Shown one piece after another: positions 10,629 through 18,263 of a stretch of DNA of 64,000 nt (positions are counted from its first letter, which is position 1; the number at the start of each line of letters is the position of its first letter). A program made the translations under genes and the position numbers. The notes under the pieces were generated by a model. That model was not told the origin of the DNA. It ran no database searches and worked only from the letters and a program-made list of their open reading frames with translations. This DNA comes from Ruminococcus sp. (GTDB lineage: Bacteria > Bacillota > Clostridia > Oscillospirales > Ruminococcaceae), in the NCBI GenBank assembly GCA_017475555.1, contig JAFVFL010000007.1, forward strand, positions 1 to 64,000, written 5' to 3'.

Positions 10629-11270
10629 CTATATAACGCTGTTTTCGAGCAGTCTGCCGTATTCCTCCTCAAGCCTTCCCCCGACCTCAGCAAACGACCT
10701 GTGATTCTCCAGAAAGTCCTTCAGTGCCGAATCAAGAAAGCTCAGATAGCCGGCGATCGCCTCTCCCATGCGTGCTTCATCGAGCCCGGAGTTGTTGTAA
10801 AGGCTGCGCGAAAAGCTGCTTCTGCCTATCCCGGCGGAATATTCCCGGCAGCCGTGTCTCCAGAGCAGTCTTGACTCGATCTCCTGCCAGTTCCAGAAGA
10901 ACGTTCTGAACAGGTCAGTAAGTGCTTCATTCTGCGTCCTTATCTCCGCACTGAACCTGCCGTAATACTCGCCCTGCTCACGGAATATCTGCACCCGGTA
11001 GCTGATAGTCGGGCGGTACTTGTACGGCAGAGCCGACCTGAGGAGCACAGAATCATTCCTGTTGTCCTGCACCTGAAAGCTGCTGTCCATAAGCTCGATA
11101 AGTCTGCTGAACGTGCTTTTCATACGCATTTCCGGGGTCTCGACCGAAAGATACTCCGCAAGTATCTGATTTACGAGGTTAGAGCGGCTTGTTCCGAGCC
11201 GGTAAGCCTCCTTATCGACCGCACGTATGACATTATCTCCGAGTGCAAGGCTATAAACGCTTTTCTTCAT
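10629..11270 (-). CDS. Ribbon-helix-helix protein upstream of clpB
   Basis: 213 residues. The N-terminus (MKKSVYSLALGDNVIRAVDKEAYRLGTSRSNLVNQILAEYL) is a CopG/Arc-type ribbon-helix-helix DNA-binding segment: a beta strand, helix, Gly-Thr-Ser turn, second helix. Residues ~50-213 are an unrecognised, mostly helical region with aromatic-rich stretches (FRTFFWNWQEIE) and no catalytic motif I can name. An AGGAGG site and a near-consensus promoter lie upstream. Being first in the transcript with clpB, it could be an autoregulator of the chaperone operon or a partner in stress control. That is inference; no operator repeat was identified. Confidence 0.8.
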   Translation of the reverse strand: MKKSVYSLALGDNVIRAVDKEAYRLGTSRSNLVNQILAEYLSVETPEMRMKSTFSRLIELMDSSFQVQDNRNDSVLLRSALPYKYRPTISYRVQIFREQGEYYGRFSAEIRTQNEALTDLFRTFFWNWQEIESRLLWRHGCREYSAGIGRSSFSRSLYNNSGLDEARMGEAIAGYLSFLDSALKDFLENHRSFAEVGGRLEEEYGRLLENSVI

Positions 11271-11298
11271 CGCTGCACCTCCTTTTTCTGTTGTAAAT

Positions 11299-11327
11299 AT
11301 GATATCACATCTTTAATAACTTGTCAA
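11299..11327 (-). promoter_or_regulatory. Promoter of RHH-clpB operon
   Basis: TTGACA (11322-11327), a 17-bp spacer, then TATCAT (11299-11304), on the minus strand, about 20 bp before the AGGAGG of the first gene. It looks like a housekeeping promoter. Confidence 0.85.
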
Positions 11328-11362
11328 GCGAATTATTAATTTTTCACACAAGTTTCACAATC

Positions 11363-11395
11363 AAAAAAATCCCGGACAGGATGAGCCTGTCCGGG
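11363..11395 (-). terminator. Distal of two tandem terminators
   Basis: A perfect 10-bp stem CCCGGACAGG/CCTGTCCGGG (11371-11395) with loop ATGAG, followed on the minus strand by ATTTTTTT. Together with the terminator 9 bp upstream it closes the putative small RNA and isolates the clpB promoter. Confidence 0.9.
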
Positions 11396-11403
11396 TCATG
11401 GGC

Positions 11404-11432
11404 AAAAAAAGTGCTTCCCGATCAAGGGAAGC
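11404..11432 (-). terminator. Proximal terminator of the small RNA
   Basis: GCTTCCC/GGGAAGC (11413-11432) with a 6-nt loop, followed on the minus strand by ACTTTTTTT. A good intrinsic terminator. Confidence 0.88.
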
Positions 11433-11664
11433 GAAATCAAATTACGCTCCTTGCGGCATTGCCGCTTAGCACTGAGGAGCGAGCCATAGTTTGGAGTAAA
11501 ATAAGTTATTGAGAATAGAAAACATGAAAAATTACAATTGAAAGGGATTAGCTTGATGAAAAAACTAACACTACTTCTATGGCAAGCAGTTGAATTGATA
11601 CTCAGTATCAAGCACATGAGAGGGGAGGGTACTTGATACTGAATACCAGTTATCTTCAATTGCT
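11404..11664 (-). ncRNA. Candidate small RNA with C-rich loop
   Basis: About 260 nt with no convincing reading frame, bounded by a TATAAT promoter and two intrinsic terminators on the minus strand. The 5' part folds as a 10-bp hairpin CAGTATCAAG/CTTGATACTG (11603-11612 with 11632-11641) whose 19-nt loop contains CCCTCCCCTCTC, complementary to Shine-Dalgarno sequences. AATTGAA near the 5' end can pair with TTCAATT about 125 nt downstream. Next comes a hairpin (11445-11481) enclosing GCGGC/GCCGC, then the terminator. It matches no family I can name with confidence; 6S RNA cannot be excluded. The exact 5' end is estimated from the -10 box. Confidence 0.6.
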
Positions 11665-11670
11665 GTAATC

Positions 11671-11699
11671 ATTATAAACCAAAACGCAGTGATTTGCAA
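11671..11699 (-). promoter_or_regulatory. Promoter of the small RNA
   Basis: TTGCAA (11694-11699), 17 bp, TATAAT (11671-11676) on the minus strand. No gene with a ribosome site follows within its transcript. Confidence 0.75.
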
Positions 11700-11704
11700 T
11701 ATAC

Positions 11705-11738
11705 AAAAGTATACAAAAATATAAAATAGTATACTTTT
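11705..11738. repeat. Inverted repeat upstream of small-RNA promoter
   Basis: AAAAGTATAC (11705-11714) and GTATACTTTT (11729-11738) form a perfect 10-bp inverted repeat with a 14-bp AT-rich centre, six base pairs beyond the -35 box. It may be an operator for a dimeric regulator. From 11739 to about 12065 the sequence is AT-rich and I see no gene. Confidence 0.5.
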
Positions 11739-12065
11739 TATAAGTTTTTGAGGATTTTTCTCCTTAACTTTTTATGAATAAGTTTTTGTGTATCTTTTAT
11801 TTACTATTTATTTACAAATTTTCTTCATCAATTCCATATTTTCGGCTTTCTCACGTTTTCACATCAGGTTTCCCCGATTTTCAAGCAAAATCCGGCTCCA
11901 TGATACGCAAACTATCATTTTTCTTCCGCAGTTGCTAAAAGTTTGTTGTTATAACTATTCCCTAAACCAGCCATTTATCAGCCCGGATTTTTCCGTTCTG
12001 CATAATAATTTTTCAGATTTAACAATGTTTTTTGCATATATATAACCCCAAAACAGCTGTCCTGG

Positions 12066-12103
12066 AAAAGAAAAGCACCCCCGACCAAAATGGTCAGGAG
12101 TGC
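12066..12103 (-). terminator. Terminator of the hyd operon
   Basis: Stem GCAC..CC..GACCA/TGGTC..GG..GTGC (12075-12103), followed on the minus strand by TTTTCTTTT. It lies about 45 bp after the hydA stop. Confidence 0.8.
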
Positions 12104-12149
12104 CGTGATCATCAACTATTTATACTGAATTTTCCGGAATACCGGCATT

Positions 12150-13892
12150 TCAGTTCACACTTCTCTTTACGTAGGAGGTATGCAGTACCTCATGAGCCTT
12201 GTGGCTGCCGGGCTTGCCGAAGTATGTCTCGTAGACCTCCTTGATAGCCGGGTTCTCGTGAGACTGTCTCAGCGGCATTGACTTGTCAAGGTCATAGAGG
12301 ACCTTAGCTCTCTCAGCTCTGATATCCACGAAATTACGTACTCCCATAGGTACCTGAGGCTGTCCGCCGCCGTTTACGCAGCCGCCGGGACAAGCCATGA
12401 TCTCGATGAACTGGTAATCAGCCTCACCGCTTCTGATCTTGTCGAGTATCTCCCTCGCATTAGCAAGACCGCTCGCAACTGCCACCTTGACATCAAGATC
12501 GCCGACCTTGTAGGTAGCCTCCTTTATGCCCTGTGTTCCACGAACCTCAGGCAGATCTGTAACATTCTCGCCTGTGAGGGTGTATACAGCAGTTCTCAGA
12601 GCTGCCTCCATAACTCCGCCCGTAGCACCGAAGATAACGCCTGCACCGGTAGAGATACCGAGCGGATCGTCGAACTTCTCGTCCGGAAGTGCATGGAAGT
12701 TTATACCTGCACGCTCTATCATTCTGCCAAGCTCACGGGTCGTAAGTGCATAATCAACATCAGGAACACCTGCTGCACTCTGATCCTCTCTGCCGATCTC
12801 GAACTTCTTCGCAGTACACGGCATGATAGATACCATTACGATATCCTTCGGGTCAATGCCCATCTTCTCAGCGTAGTATGTCTTAGCTGTTGCACCGAAC
12901 ATCTGCTGCGGAGACTTGCAGCTTGAAAGATGATCGAGCAGATCGGGATAATAGTGCTCGCAGAACTTTACCCAGCCCGGTGAGCATGAGGTTATCATCG
13001 GGAGAACTCCGCCGTTCTGCACTCTCTCAATGAACTCGTTAGCCTCCTCCATGATAGTGAGGTCAGCAGAGAAGTCTGTATCGAATACCTTGTCGAAGCC
13101 AAGTCTGCGGAGTGCAGCGGCCATTTTGCCCTCTACGTTCGTGCCTATCGGAAGACCGAATGCCTCGCCGAGACCCGCACGTACAGCCGGAGCTGTCTGA
13201 ACGAGAACAGTCTTTGACGGGTCAGCTATAGCCTCAAGGACAGGCTTTGTGAAGTCCTTCTCAGATATAGCTCCGACAGGACATACTGCGATACACTGAC
13301 CGCAGGATACACAGCTTGTCTCACCAAGCCCCATATCGAATGCAGAGCCGATGAAGGTCTTAAAGCCTCTCTCGTTAGCACCGATAACGCCTATACCCTG
13401 AGTATTTGCACAGACTGCAACGCAGCGGCGGCAAAGCACGCACTTGTTGTTGTCACGGTACATATGTGCAGCAGAATCGTCTACCTCGTACTCATTTCTT
13501 GCACCGTCATAGAGCGATGCGTCCTCAACTCCGTAGTCACGGCAGAGCTTCTGAAGCTCGCAGTTTCCGCTTCTGACGCAGGAGAGGCACTTTCTGTCAT
13601 GTGTTGAAAGTATAAGCTCAAGAGTTCTCTTGCGTGACTCTATCACCTTCGGAGAGCTTGTAAGTATCTCCATATTATTCGAGCAGGGATAAACGCAGGC
13701 AGCAACAAGGCGGAAGCCTCTTCCCTCGTTTACCTCTGTAACGCAGATACGGCACGCACCGATCTCGTTTATCTCCTTCATATAACAAAGTGTGGGGATC
13801 TCAATGCCGGCAATATGTGCAGCCTCAAGTACAGTTGTACCCTTGGGGACGGTCATTTCCACACCGTTGACTTTTACATTTATATCAGCCAT
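12150..13892 (-). CDS. hydA: [FeFe]-hydrogenase catalytic subunit HydA
   Basis: 580 residues. N-terminal [2Fe-2S] ferredoxin domain (CYMKEINEIGACRIC), His-Cys3 [4Fe-4S] domain (HDRKCLSCVRSGNC, ~98-117), two [4Fe-4S] ferredoxin motifs (CVLCRRCVAVC and CVSCGQCIAVCPVGA), then the H-cluster domain with TSCSPGW (~301), MPCTAKKFE (~358) and EIMACPGGCVNGGGQP (~497), and the small-subunit-like C-terminus. It reduces protons to hydrogen in the cytoplasm. The neighbours HydB and HydC make it the bifurcating trimer that couples NADH and ferredoxin oxidation to hydrogen release. L1 reads TSCSP instead of the common TSCCP. It starts 14 bp after hydB with a GGAGG site. Confidence 0.96.
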   Translation of the reverse strand: MADINVKVNGVEMTVPKGTTVLEAAHIAGIEIPTLCYMKEINEIGACRICVTEVNEGRGFRLVAACVYPCSNNMEILTSSPKVIESRKRTLELILSTHDRKCLSCVRSGNCELQKLCRDYGVEDASLYDGARNEYEVDDSAAHMYRDNNKCVLCRRCVAVCANTQGIGVIGANERGFKTFIGSAFDMGLGETSCVSCGQCIAVCPVGAISEKDFTKPVLEAIADPSKTVLVQTAPAVRAGLGEAFGLPIGTNVEGKMAAALRRLGFDKVFDTDFSADLTIMEEANEFIERVQNGGVLPMITSCSPGWVKFCEHYYPDLLDHLSSCKSPQQMFGATAKTYYAEKMGIDPKDIVMVSIMPCTAKKFEIGREDQSAAGVPDVDYALTTRELGRMIERAGINFHALPDEKFDDPLGISTGAGVIFGATGGVMEAALRTAVYTLTGENVTDLPEVRGTQGIKEATYKVGDLDVKVAVASGLANAREILDKIRSGEADYQFIEIMACPGGCVNGGGQPQVPMGVRNFVDIRAERAKVLYDLDKSMPLRQSHENPAIKEVYETYFGKPGSHKAHEVLHTSYVKRSVN

Positions 13893-13906
13893 TATGGTAT
13901 CCTCCC

Positions 13907-15805
13907 TTAAACCTTGCTTATTGCCTTAGGACGGCAGTTGTCCATGCACGCACCGCACTTTACGCACTTAGAGGTATCTATAACGTACGGAGCACGCTTC
14001 TTGCCCTCCGGTACCTCAGACATCTGCGATATAGCGTTTACAGGGCAGTTCTTAGCACAGAGTCCGCAGCCTACGCACTTTGATGTATTAATAACGAAGC
14101 TGAGCAGATCCTTACATACGCCAGCCGGGCACTTCTTGTCAACAACGTGAGCAACGTACTCATCACGGAAGCAGCGGAGCGTTGAAAGCACCGGGTTAGG
14201 AGCAGTCTGTCCGAGTCCGCAGAGTGAGTTGGACTTGATGTGGTATGCCAGCTCCTCAAGCTTGTCAAGATCCTCAAGAGTTCCCTTGCCCTTGGTTATG
14301 CGGTCAAGTATCTCGTGCATACGCTTTGTACCGATACGGCACGGAGTACACTTTCCGCAGCTCTCGTCAACAGTGAACTCAAGGAAGAACTTAGCGATAT
14401 CGACCATACAGTTGTCCTCGTCCATAACGATAAGTCCGCCTGAGCCCATCATCGAGCCTATGCTGATGAGGTTGTCGTAGTCTATCGGTATATCGAAATG
14501 CTCAGCAGGTATACAGCCGCCGGAGGGGCCGCCGGTCTGAGCAGCCTTGAACTTCTTGCCGTTCGGGATACCGCCGCCTATCTCCTCGATCACCTCACGG
14601 AGAGTAGTACCCATAGGTATCTCAACAAGTCCGGTGTTCTTGATCTTTCCGCCGAGAGCGAATACCTTTGTGCCCTTCGACTTCTCAGTACCCATTGAAG
14701 CGAACCACTCTGCACCGTTGAGGATTATCTGCGGTATATTGGCATATGTCTCAACGTTGTTGAGGATAGTAGGCTTCTGGAAAAGTCCCTTCTCTGCCGG
14801 GAAAGGAGGTCTCGGACGAGGCTCACCTCTGTTGCCCTCGATAGAGGTCATAAGAGCAGTCTCCTCGCCGCAGACGAATGCGCCTGCACCGAGACGAAGG
14901 TCTATATCGAAGCTGAAATCAGTGCCGAAGATGTTCTTTCCGAGCATTCCAGCCTCTCTTGCCTGCTTGATAGCGATATTCAGACGCTCAACAGCTATAG
15001 GATACTCAGCACGGACATAGATGTAGCCCTGCTTTGCACCGATAGCGTAGCCGGCGATAGACATAGCCTCAAGTACAACGTGCGGGTCGCCCTCAAGCAC
15101 GGAACGATCCATGAACGCACCCGGGTCGCCCTCATCGGCGTTGCAGCATACATACTTCATATCAGCGTCCGGAACGATGTTCCTTGCGAGCTTCCACTTC
15201 ATACCTGTCGGGAAGCCGCCGCCTCCACGTCCTCTGAGTCCGGAATCGAGTATAGTCTGGATAACGTCCTCAGGTGTCATGGTGGTAAGCACCTTGCCGA
15301 GAGCCTCATAGCCCTGTCTGCCTATGTATTCGTCGATGTTCTCAGGATTGATAACACCGCAGTTTCTGAGTGCCACACGATGCTGCTTCTTGTAGAACGC
15401 AGTATCATCAAGTGACTTGATATCGTCGCCGTCAACAGTCTCCTCATAGAGGAATTCCTTTACAGGGTTTCCGTCAACGAGGTGCTCCTTGACTATCCTC
15501 GGTACCTCTTCAACGTCAACTCTTGAGTAGAAGGAGCCCTCCGGATAAACTATCATTATAGGGCCTCTCTCGCAGAGTCCGAAGCAGCCTGTCTTAACTA
15601 TCTGCACCTTATCTGTAAGTCCGTTTGCTGCCAGCTCCTCTTCGAGCTTTGTGATTATCTTCGGTGAACCGGAAGATGTACAGCCTGTACCGCCGCAGAC
15701 AAGGACATGTCTTTCATATTTTGAAGAAGCATTGCCGTGAGTTCTGAGAGCGACCTCGCCCTCCATTGATTCCCTGACAACCTTGAGTTCTTCAAGAGTT
15801 TTCAT
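13907..15805 (-). CDS. hydB: Hydrogenase flavin/NADH subunit HydB (NuoF-like)
   Basis: 632 residues. Residues ~30-125 are a thioredoxin-like [2Fe-2S] domain (HVLVCGGTGCTSSGS..TGCFGLCERGP). The NuoF core follows with the NADH/FMN glycine-rich loop GLRGRGGGGFPTGMKWK (~200), CNADEGDPGAFMDR and FVCGEETALMTSIEG, then the SLBB domain and the [4Fe-4S] site ESCGKCTPCR. The C-terminus carries two ferredoxin clusters (CVGCGLCAKNCPVNAI and CVKCGACMDNCRPKAI), as expected for HydB of bifurcating hydrogenases. FMN here is thought to be the electron-bifurcating site. It sits 26 bp after hydC with a perfect AGGAGG. Confidence 0.96.
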   Translation of the reverse strand: MKTLEELKVVRESMEGEVALRTHGNASSKYERHVLVCGGTGCTSSGSPKIITKLEEELAANGLTDKVQIVKTGCFGLCERGPIMIVYPEGSFYSRVDVEEVPRIVKEHLVDGNPVKEFLYEETVDGDDIKSLDDTAFYKKQHRVALRNCGVINPENIDEYIGRQGYEALGKVLTTMTPEDVIQTILDSGLRGRGGGGFPTGMKWKLARNIVPDADMKYVCCNADEGDPGAFMDRSVLEGDPHVVLEAMSIAGYAIGAKQGYIYVRAEYPIAVERLNIAIKQAREAGMLGKNIFGTDFSFDIDLRLGAGAFVCGEETALMTSIEGNRGEPRPRPPFPAEKGLFQKPTILNNVETYANIPQIILNGAEWFASMGTEKSKGTKVFALGGKIKNTGLVEIPMGTTLREVIEEIGGGIPNGKKFKAAQTGGPSGGCIPAEHFDIPIDYDNLISIGSMMGSGGLIVMDEDNCMVDIAKFFLEFTVDESCGKCTPCRIGTKRMHEILDRITKGKGTLEDLDKLEELAYHIKSNSLCGLGQTAPNPVLSTLRCFRDEYVAHVVDKKCPAGVCKDLLSFVINTSKCVGCGLCAKNCPVNAISQMSEVPEGKKRAPYVIDTSKCVKCGACMDNCRPKAISKV

Positions 15806-15831
15806 AGCTTGACCTCCTATCTGGTAATGAC

Positions 15832-16326
15832 TTATGCGTATTTTGCAAGTATAGAATCAACATCATCAACGGTGAGACGGCCGAAAACGTCCTCATTCAC
15901 CGTGAGTACCGGAGCAAGACCGCACGCACCAATGCAGCGGCACGCCTCCAGTGAGAATTTACCATCGGGAGTACACTCTCCTCCGGCGATACCGAGCTTC
16001 TCCTGAAGCTTCTCATAGATATCGCCGCTGCCCTTTACATAGCAGGCTGTACCGAGACAGACAGAAATGGTATACTCGCCCTTCGGATAAAGTGAGAACT
16101 GTGCATAAAAGGTCACAACGCCGTAGATCTTCTCAAGCGGGATACCGGTATTATCAGATATTATCTTCTGTACCTCTATCGGAAGATAGCCGTAAATATC
16201 CTGAGCCTTCTGAAGTATCGGCATAAGAGCACCCTTGTCGTTCTTCTTTTCCTCGATTACCTGAAGAAGCTGAGCCTCCTGTTCAGGAGTTCCCTTGAAC
16301 GGGACAGTAGATTTAGCTGAGCTCAT
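15832..16326 (-). CDS. hydC: Hydrogenase subunit HydC (NuoE-like, [2Fe-2S])
   Basis: 164 residues. A thioredoxin-like [2Fe-2S] protein with helical N-terminus and the four cluster cysteines in CLGTAC and CRCIGACG. It passes electrons between the HydB flavin and HydA. An upstream in-frame ATG (16368) exists, but a GGAGG (16335-16339) lies 8 nt before the ATG at 16326, so translation starts there at MSSAKST. A 7-bp GC hairpin GGCAGCC/GGCTGCC (16349-16366) sits just ahead of the ribosome site in the leader and may modulate translation. First gene of the hydCBA operon. Confidence 0.95.
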   Translation of the reverse strand: MSSAKSTVPFKGTPEQEAQLLQVIEEKKNDKGALMPILQKAQDIYGYLPIEVQKIISDNTGIPLEKIYGVVTFYAQFSLYPKGEYTISVCLGTACYVKGSGDIYEKLQEKLGIAGGECTPDGKFSLEACRCIGACGLAPVLTVNEDVFGRLTVDDVDSILAKYA

Positions 16327-16475
16327 ATGATTTACCTCCTTGATATCCGGCAGCCGGGGGGCTGCCATAAAATAAGCCGCACAGCCGCAAATCCGGCAGA
16401 AATTGCAGATAATGCGGAAAATGACGGGAAAAGTATGGTATATAAGGATATATCACGCCCTACATACCCAAATGT

Positions 16476-16484
16476 ATTATAACA
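16476..16484 (-). promoter_or_regulatory. Probable extended -10 promoter of hydCBA
   Basis: TGTTATAAT on the minus strand, an extended -10 element, with no good -35 at the usual distance. It predicts a leader of about 140 nt before hydC. Confidence 0.5.
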
Positions 16485-16697
16485 TATATTCTTGAAAATT
16501 TCTATTTACATAATAGACTAATTCACTATGATTTTATTGTTGATATTACACAAAAAAGTGCCGGAATTTACGTTAGTTCTATCTAACTTTTACACCTGTC
16601 AAGGTGTTTTATTTAACAAAATCTGTAATTATTTCATATATATTTAATAATATAGCATATTCTCTGAAAATTCACATTTCATAATTCCTGAAATTTG

Positions 16698-16726
16698 TTG
16701 ACAAAAGTTATCGGATATTGTATATT
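16698..16726 (+). promoter_or_regulatory. Promoter of InlB-repeat dockerin gene
   Basis: TTGACA (16698-16703), 17 bp, TATATT (16721-16726). An inverted repeat containing GATATC twice (about 16737-16758) lies just downstream and could be an operator. The 470-bp gap between the hydC and dockerin-gene starts otherwise holds only the hyd promoter and AT-rich sequence. Confidence 0.8.
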
Positions 16727-16799
16727 TGATTTAGAGATATCTTCTCAGGAGATATCAAAAAAACTGCGTATCACCGCAGAGCAATGAGAGGGAAAAAAC

Positions 16800-18140
16800 A
16801 TGAGAAAAGAAAGCTTTATCCGCAGGACAGCCGCTGTGCTGTCGGCTGCTGCTGTACTGTTCAGCAGCTCGGTCACCGTATTCGCAGAGGAAACAGATAC
16901 CACAGAGACAGAAACGATAACAGTCACCTTCGATATAAGCGAGGCTGACGGCTTCACACTCAAAACCGACCCGGACAACTTCCTGCCGCAAACCATTTCA
17001 CCCGGCAGCGTCATTTTCTTCCCGAACGGTCAGCTGACAAGAGAGGGCTATGTCCACACCGGCTGGACACTCGACGGGATATACGGCTATACCTCCGGCG
17101 ATTCATACATAGTCCTCAGCACCGAGGACGTCACCTTCACGCCTACATGGACTGATGATAATGACGATGTTTACCGCAAGCTGAACTATCACATCGAGCA
17201 GGACGGCATCGCACTTGACCCCGAGGAGCTCGGACTGTCGAAGAATTTCGGCAGCACTGAGGCAAGAGCCGGTGCGATCATCACCCCGCTCTATACTACC
17301 CTTGAGGCGAATGCAAAGACCTCGAATACATGGACAGACGGAGAGAGAAAATACGCCTATCCGGACAAAATAGTCATGCCCGACCATGATATCGACCTTT
17401 ACTGCAACTGGAGAAGCTATGTGCAGATGATATACACTCCCGGAGATGTTGACAGGCTCATCGGCACTACCGAGTTCTCTGCACTCGCTCTGGAGGGCTC
17501 TGCCTTCAATCTCTCGTCCGATTCAAGATTCACAAGAATGGGATTCAATCTCACCGGCTGGCTGTGCGACTATGACGGAAACGTATACAGCCCCAACGAG
17601 CAGGTGATCGTTCCCGGCGTTGATACGACCTATACGGCTGTGTGGACGCCGAAGGAGTACAACGTTGTCTTCAATACGGGCATAAAGGGTGCGGCAACGA
17701 TAAAGGTCAAGGGACTGACTGACAGTCCGATAATCTGCCCTGAGGTGGGGCTTTCAAATCCGGGATACGTTTTCGGCGGCTGGAAGTTCGCAGAGACCGG
17801 CGATATCTACGCTGAGGGAGATGAATTCATAGTACCGGGTGCTCTGCCCGGCTCAGGCATAGTCCTTGCGGCTGTGTGGCTCGATGAGACAGAGGTCACT
17901 ACAGTTCCGGAAAAGACTGTGTACGGCGATGCGAATGAGGATTCAAAGATAAATATGGCAGATGCGGTAGCTGTGCTGCAGAATCTTGCAAACAGTGCAA
18001 AGTATCCGCTTTCTGATAGCGGTGCGGTAAATGCTGACTGCGACGGGACAGCAGGACTTACAGGCACCGATGCCATAACGATCCTGCGTGTGGAGTCCGG
18101 AGAGCTTTCACAGGCTGATCTTCCCCTTAAAAATGTCTGA
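16800..18140 (+). CDS. Secreted InlB-repeat protein with dockerin
   Basis: 446 residues. Sec signal peptide at 1-30 ending near VFAEE. Residues ~45-370 contain several copies of the Listeria-Bacteroides (InlB B) repeat, seen as motifs like REGYVHTGWTLDG, RMGFNLTGWLCDYDG and NPGYVFGGWKF, each followed by a W-containing strand. The C-terminus (~378-446) is a type I dockerin: two Ca-binding segments starting YGDANEDSKINMADAVAVLQ and NADCDGTAGLTGTDAITIL. It should dock to a cohesin and display a binding repeat on the cell or cellulosome. No catalytic domain is seen. The ribosome site is GAGAGGG. The target of the repeats is unknown. Confidence 0.9.
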   Translation: MRKESFIRRTAAVLSAAAVLFSSSVTVFAEETDTTETETITVTFDISEADGFTLKTDPDNFLPQTISPGSVIFFPNGQLTREGYVHTGWTLDGIYGYTSGDSYIVLSTEDVTFTPTWTDDNDDVYRKLNYHIEQDGIALDPEELGLSKNFGSTEARAGAIITPLYTTLEANAKTSNTWTDGERKYAYPDKIVMPDHDIDLYCNWRSYVQMIYTPGDVDRLIGTTEFSALALEGSAFNLSSDSRFTRMGFNLTGWLCDYDGNVYSPNEQVIVPGVDTTYTAVWTPKEYNVVFNTGIKGAATIKVKGLTDSPIICPEVGLSNPGYVFGGWKFAETGDIYAEGDEFIVPGALPGSGIVLAAVWLDETEVTTVPEKTVYGDANEDSKINMADAVAVLQNLANSAKYPLSDSGAVNADCDGTAGLTGTDAITILRVESGELSQADLPLKNV

Positions 18141-18161
18141 GAGCCTTTTCATAGAAATAAA

Positions 18162-18199
18162 CAGGCTGGTGCAGGAAACTGTGCCAGCCTGCATTTTTT
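18162..18199 (+). terminator. Terminator after dockerin gene
   Basis: CAGGCTGG.GCAG/CTG.GCCAGCCTG stem with a GAAA-type loop, followed by CATTTTTT. A strong intrinsic terminator. Confidence 0.9.
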
Positions 18200-18212
18200 G
18201 TCCAAAAAGGTC

Positions 18213-18241
18213 TTGAAAAACGAAGAGATATGTGGTAAAAT
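18213..18241 (+). promoter_or_regulatory. Promoter of LysR gene
   Basis: TTGAAA (18213-18218), 17 bp, TAAAAT (18236-18241), directly after the preceding terminator. It gives a leader of only about 16 nt. Confidence 0.7.
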
Positions 18242-18263
18242 TATTCCCAGAGGCGGTGATGAT

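Noticed and set aside
11556..11636. Plus-strand 26-codon frame starting MKKLTLLLWQAVELIL
   Set aside because: It has only a weak AAAGGGA and no plus-strand promoter was seen; the opposite strand carries a promoter and terminators. Noted as a possible hydrophobic peptide.
11396..11659. 87-codon minus-strand frame across the small RNA
   Set aside because: It covers the hairpins and terminator, has no ribosome site, and its residue make-up is random-looking.
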